Shown here one piece after another: positions 6,808 through 8,701 of a stretch of DNA of 8,701 bases; position 1 is the first letter of the stretch, and every line of letters starts with the position of its first letter. Source of the DNA: Planctomycetaceae bacterium (GTDB lineage Bacteria; Planctomycetota; Planctomycetia; Pirellulales; Thermoguttaceae). A model generated the notes under the pieces. That model was not told the DNA's origin and ran no database searches. It saw nothing but the letters and a program-made list of their open reading frames with translations. The position numbers and the translations under genes were made by a program. The stretch is from the NCBI GenBank assembly GCA_009776995.1, contig WRMR01000192.1, positions 1 to 8,701 of the forward strand. Direction: 5' to 3'.

Positions 6808-7197
6808 CTACGGACTTGGGTTTTTAGGTACTTTGATATCAAAAGTATTATTCGGTGCGGGAATTTCACAGGTCAACGGGGTGGATGCAAAGCTCGCAAA
6901 CTTCGGATCAATCAACGATCTCATTCGACCAGGTGCAACTTCTTCCGCCGCTCCTGAAATGTAAACTTTATAGGAGCCTTGGGGCAAACCATCAGCCACA
7001 TCGATTGACCCCATGACGTATTTGCCATCGGAACCGATGATTCCACTAGCTTCATAAGTACTGGTGGCAAAAATAACATTGCCCACGGTCACAGATGCAC
7101 CGTCTTCTTCAAAAGTCACTGTACCGCCAAGTTGCATTTTGTCGCTGCAACCGACCAAACAAAGCAATCCCAAAATCAATGCCGCTGCTTTTTTCAT
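6808..7197 (-). CDS. Small lipoprotein with a transthyretin/carboxypeptidase-regulatory-like beta-sandwich
   Basis: The product is 129 residues from the ATG at 7197. An in-frame ATG at 7215 would add six residues, but an AAAGGA ribosome-binding site lies nine bases before 7197 and the later start gives a standard MKK lipoprotein signal. The hydrophobic segment (about 4-14) ends in a lipobox LVGC with Cys17 as the lipidation site; Ser-Asp follow. The mature part resembles the small transthyretin-like or carboxypeptidase regulatory-like proteins common in Planctomycetes: GGTVTFEEDGASVTVGNVIF (24-43), GSDGKYVMGS (55-64), DGLPQGSYKVYISG (69-82), LIDPKFASFASTPLTCEI (95-112) and a closing FDIKV. 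Such genes often lie next to DUF1559 genes, as here. The exact role is not known; it is probably an envelope-anchored structural or carrier-like protein. It could be transcribed with the prepilin-like gene, but the 295-base gap with a strong hairpin argues for uncoupling. Confidence 0.85.
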   Translation of the reverse strand: MKKAAALILGLLCLVGCSDKMQLGGTVTFEEDGASVTVGNVIFATSTYEASGIIGSDGKYVMGSIDVADGLPQGSYKVYISGAAEEVAPGRMRSLIDPKFASFASTPLTCEIPAPNNTFDIKVPKNPSP

Positions 7198-7206
7198 GAG
7201 GAACAA

Positions 7207-7212
7207 TCCTTT
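7207..7212 (-). promoter_or_regulatory. Ribosome-binding site that fixes the lipoprotein start
   Basis: AAAGGA on the minus strand ends nine bases before the ATG at 7197. It is the clearest Shine-Dalgarno sequence in the window, and it lies inside the first codons of the longer alternative reading from 7215, so it favours the shorter start. Confidence 0.6.
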
Positions 7213-7301
7213 CATTATTCACGACAACTGGAGAACACGGAAATGGGAAATCGTTGTAGTTTTCAACAAAGATTTCTATACTGTCAAACGCCATTTGGCC
7301 A

Positions 7302-7406
7302 GCATTGATGTTCGTGACCTTTGTGAAAAGCTTTGTGGCCTTTGTGTTAAAATATTTCAACACAAAGATCACAAAGGGAGTACACAAAGTTCACAGACAT
7401 CAATGC
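7302..7406. repeat. Long imperfect hairpin of CACAAAG-type words (MITE- or REP-like intergenic repeat)
   Basis: The left arm (7302-7348) starts GCATTGATGTTCGTG and ends CCTTTGTGTT. The right arm (7359-7406) starts AACACAAAG and ends CAGACATCAATGC. The arms are 47 and 48 bases with a 10-base AT-rich loop, and they pair especially well at the tip (AACACAAAG/CTTTGTGTT) and the base (GCATTGATGT/ACATCAATGC, one of ten mismatched). Each arm itself contains three ACAAAG words. It lies about 86 bases beyond the prepilin stop and about 104 bases before the lipoprotein start. It could act as a terminator or mRNA stabiliser, or be a mobile non-autonomous repeat. Bases 7198-7301 and 7407-7492 hold no other gene that I can see. 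Confidence 0.85.
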
Positions 7407-7492
7407 AAAGCCCATCGCGTCGTACGGTATACATATTTATTCCCAGTTGTCAAAAACAAGAGATATAAAATGAACACGTCAGCAAAGCAACG

Positions 7493-8644
7493 TTATGGAA
7501 TGGACGCGGTATTTCCATCTCGTGCGCAACCGAGACGGCCAATAATGCTGTTCGAAACATCCGTCTTATTATTAGCATCCGCTTCGGATGGATAAAGATC
7601 ACCGCTTGGGGTCGTGACAGAAATTGCCTGAACAGATCCGTCTCCCAAGAGGAAGTTGACTGTTCCGGTATGAGAACTGCCCCAATGGGGTTTGTCCTCT
7701 GTCCCATAGTTGGTATCAGCATGAGTGTCATTTGGACCGCGAGCCAACCGTGCATTAAGGCTCCGGGCAGACGACAGCGTATTCCAGTCACCGGTAATCA
7801 GCATACTGCAATCTCCCAGCCTCCATCGGTTTGCGGCATCCGCATTAGCACCGCAAGAGCCGACAAGGTCAGCACGGATATGCTTTTCGCCAACGACAAG
7901 TTGGTTGGATGTTCCGTCTGCCCACCACGACATTGTGTCTCGCGGTTGCCACGAACCGGCATTACCGCCTGTCCAGGATGCAACACGAATGGCACCCTGT
8001 TGCGTAGGCGCGTGATCGGCGGCAACAGGATTGTAATTATTCAACCAGAGTGCCCAATGCCGGTAAGGACGACCTTGAACGAAAGCGTAATCCCCTTGAG
8101 GGCCGTACATCCCGCCCTGATTATTTGTACCGCCATTATCTGTTGGAGCATCTCCCAAGCTCACAACCCCACTTCGGCGTGAAGGACAACGAAAACCCTT
8201 GAATGATGAGCAAATTGAATTCTGAAGTTCAAGGCGTCTGGTTGGGTCGGGATCAAGAACATTCCAGAATTCACGATTATTCATGATACCTGTGAAATTG
8301 TTTGATTTATCTGCGAGAATTTCATAAGCCGCATTCTGCTCAAAATATGGCAAAATCAACACCCAAAACGACGCACTGGGATGATGCGCACTCGTCTGGT
8401 TTGTTGTACCCGTATAGCCGACCGTCGAAGGCGGAAGCCCTTTTCTGGCGTCGTGAAAATTATGGACCGCCAGACCGATTTGCTTGAGATTGTTCGTGCA
8501 TTGCATACGCCTTGCCGCTTCACGGGCGGCCTGCACGGCAGGAAGCAAGAGTGCGATCAAAATTCCGATGATCGCGATGACCACCAGAAGTTCAACGAGA
8601 GTAAAGCCGCATAAGTAGCCCCCCCCCCCCACTAACAACAACAT
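7493..8644 (-). CDS. DUF1559 family prepilin-type N-terminal cleavage/methylation protein
   Basis: The 383-residue product begins with a 13-residue leader ending in Gly, followed by FTLVELLVVIAIIGILIALL: the type IV prepilin / type II pseudopilin processing site. Cleavage is expected between Gly13 and Phe14, with Glu18 as the +5 glutamate, and the helix (about 14-34) anchors the protein in the membrane. LPAVQAAREAARRMQCTNNL (34-53) and QIGLAVHNFHD (55-65) are hallmarks of the DUF1559 family, greatly expanded in Planctomycetes. Other family marks are LILPYFEQ (96-103), FRCPS (151-155), DGTSNQLVVGEKH (243-255), HTGTVNFLLGDGSVQAI (325-341) and a C-terminal IIGRLGCARDG. Length and frame are normal. 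The ATG at 8644 is the only in-frame ATG before the motif; TGA closes the frame 12 bases upstream, and only GAAGAA lies directly before it as a weak ribosome-binding site. Codons 5-9 contain a G12 tract. It may form pseudopilin-like surface structures, but no function is established for most members. Confidence 0.93.
   Translation of the reverse strand: MLLLVGGGGYLCGFTLVELLVVIAIIGILIALLLPAVQAAREAARRMQCTNNLKQIGLAVHNFHDARKGLPPSTVGYTGTTNQTSAHHPSASFWVLILPYFEQNAAYEILADKSNNFTGIMNNREFWNVLDPDPTRRLELQNSICSSFKGFRCPSRRSGVVSLGDAPTDNGGTNNQGGMYGPQGDYAFVQGRPYRHWALWLNNYNPVAADHAPTQQGAIRVASWTGGNAGSWQPRDTMSWWADGTSNQLVVGEKHIRADLVGSCGANADAANRWRLGDCSMLITGDWNTLSSARSLNARLARGPNDTHADTNYGTEDKPHWGSSHTGTVNFLLGDGSVQAISVTTPSGDLYPSEADANNKTDVSNSIIGRLGCARDGNTASIP
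8619..8630 (-). repeat. G12 homopolymer inside the prepilin leader coding sequence
   Basis: Twelve consecutive C residues on the plus strand read as G12 on the coding strand: the last base of Val5, Gly6 to Gly8 and the first two bases of Gly9. It sits between the only usable start codon and the prepilin motif, so a change of one base in tract length would put the conserved part out of frame. A tract of this length is prone both to slippage in the cell and to sequencing error. Confidence 0.85.
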
Positions 8645-8701
8645 TTCTTCATATCATTTTCACCCCTAAAAAACATGGAAAGTCAGATATATCGAAAAAA
8701 T
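8645..8701 (-). other. Upstream leader of the prepilin-like gene, no clear promoter
   Basis: This edge segment is AT-rich. On the minus strand it contains TTTTTTAGGGGTGAAAATGA about 16-35 bases before the start codon. I see no convincing -35/-10 pair, and the AGGGG is too far from the ATG to be a normal ribosome-binding site. Further upstream sequence lies outside the window. Confidence 0.35.

Noticed and set aside
6488..6808. Short open frames on both strands between the hydrolase and lipoprotein genes
   Set aside because: They consist largely of translated palindromes (repeating Val-Pro-Thr-Gly-Gln or Cys-Pro-Val-Gly-Thr) and have no coding character.

Overview
The window most likely comes from a Planctomycetota bacterium, probably a carbohydrate-degrading gut or sediment lineage. 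The evidence is a DUF1559 prepilin-like protein, a small transthyretin-like lipoprotein of the kind often found next to DUF1559 genes in that phylum, a very large secreted GH106-type glycoside hydrolase, and mostly weak Shine-Dalgarno signals. Verrucomicrobiota or Lentisphaerota cannot be ruled out from sequence alone.

Layout. Bases 2-1578 (+) carry the 3' part of a beta-class DNA methyltransferase gene. Its upstream end, including the catalytic DPPY-type motif, lies outside the window. The methyltransferase is fused to a PD-(D/E)XK nuclease-like domain and then to a PKD/Ig-like domain. The reading frame is broken by a one-base slip at an A6 run (1134-1139). Next comes an uncharacterised aldolase-like TIM-barrel candidate (1659-2846, +). 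The convergent gap 2847-3024 is filled by an imperfect inverted repeat. The minus strand then holds, in transcription order from the right edge, the DUF1559 prepilin-like gene (8644-7493), the small lipoprotein (7197-6808) and the 1158-residue GH106-like enzyme (6501-3025).

The intergenic spaces are rich in structured repeats: a GC-rich inverted repeat at 2895-3020, four short GTCCC/GGGAC palindromes at 6571-6712, and a 105-bp hairpin built from CACAAAG-type words at 7302-7406. A 12-base G tract lies inside the first codons of the prepilin gene.

Working together. The GH106-like enzyme is probably exported and removes rhamnose-type sugars from complex glycans. The prepilin-like protein and the lipoprotein are cell-envelope proteins of unknown precise role. 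The aldolase-like protein could act in sugar breakdown, but nothing in the sequence proves a link to the hydrolase. The methyltransferase belongs to a DNA-modification or restriction system whose other parts, if any, lie upstream. No tRNA, rRNA, CRISPR array, transposase or integrase was seen.
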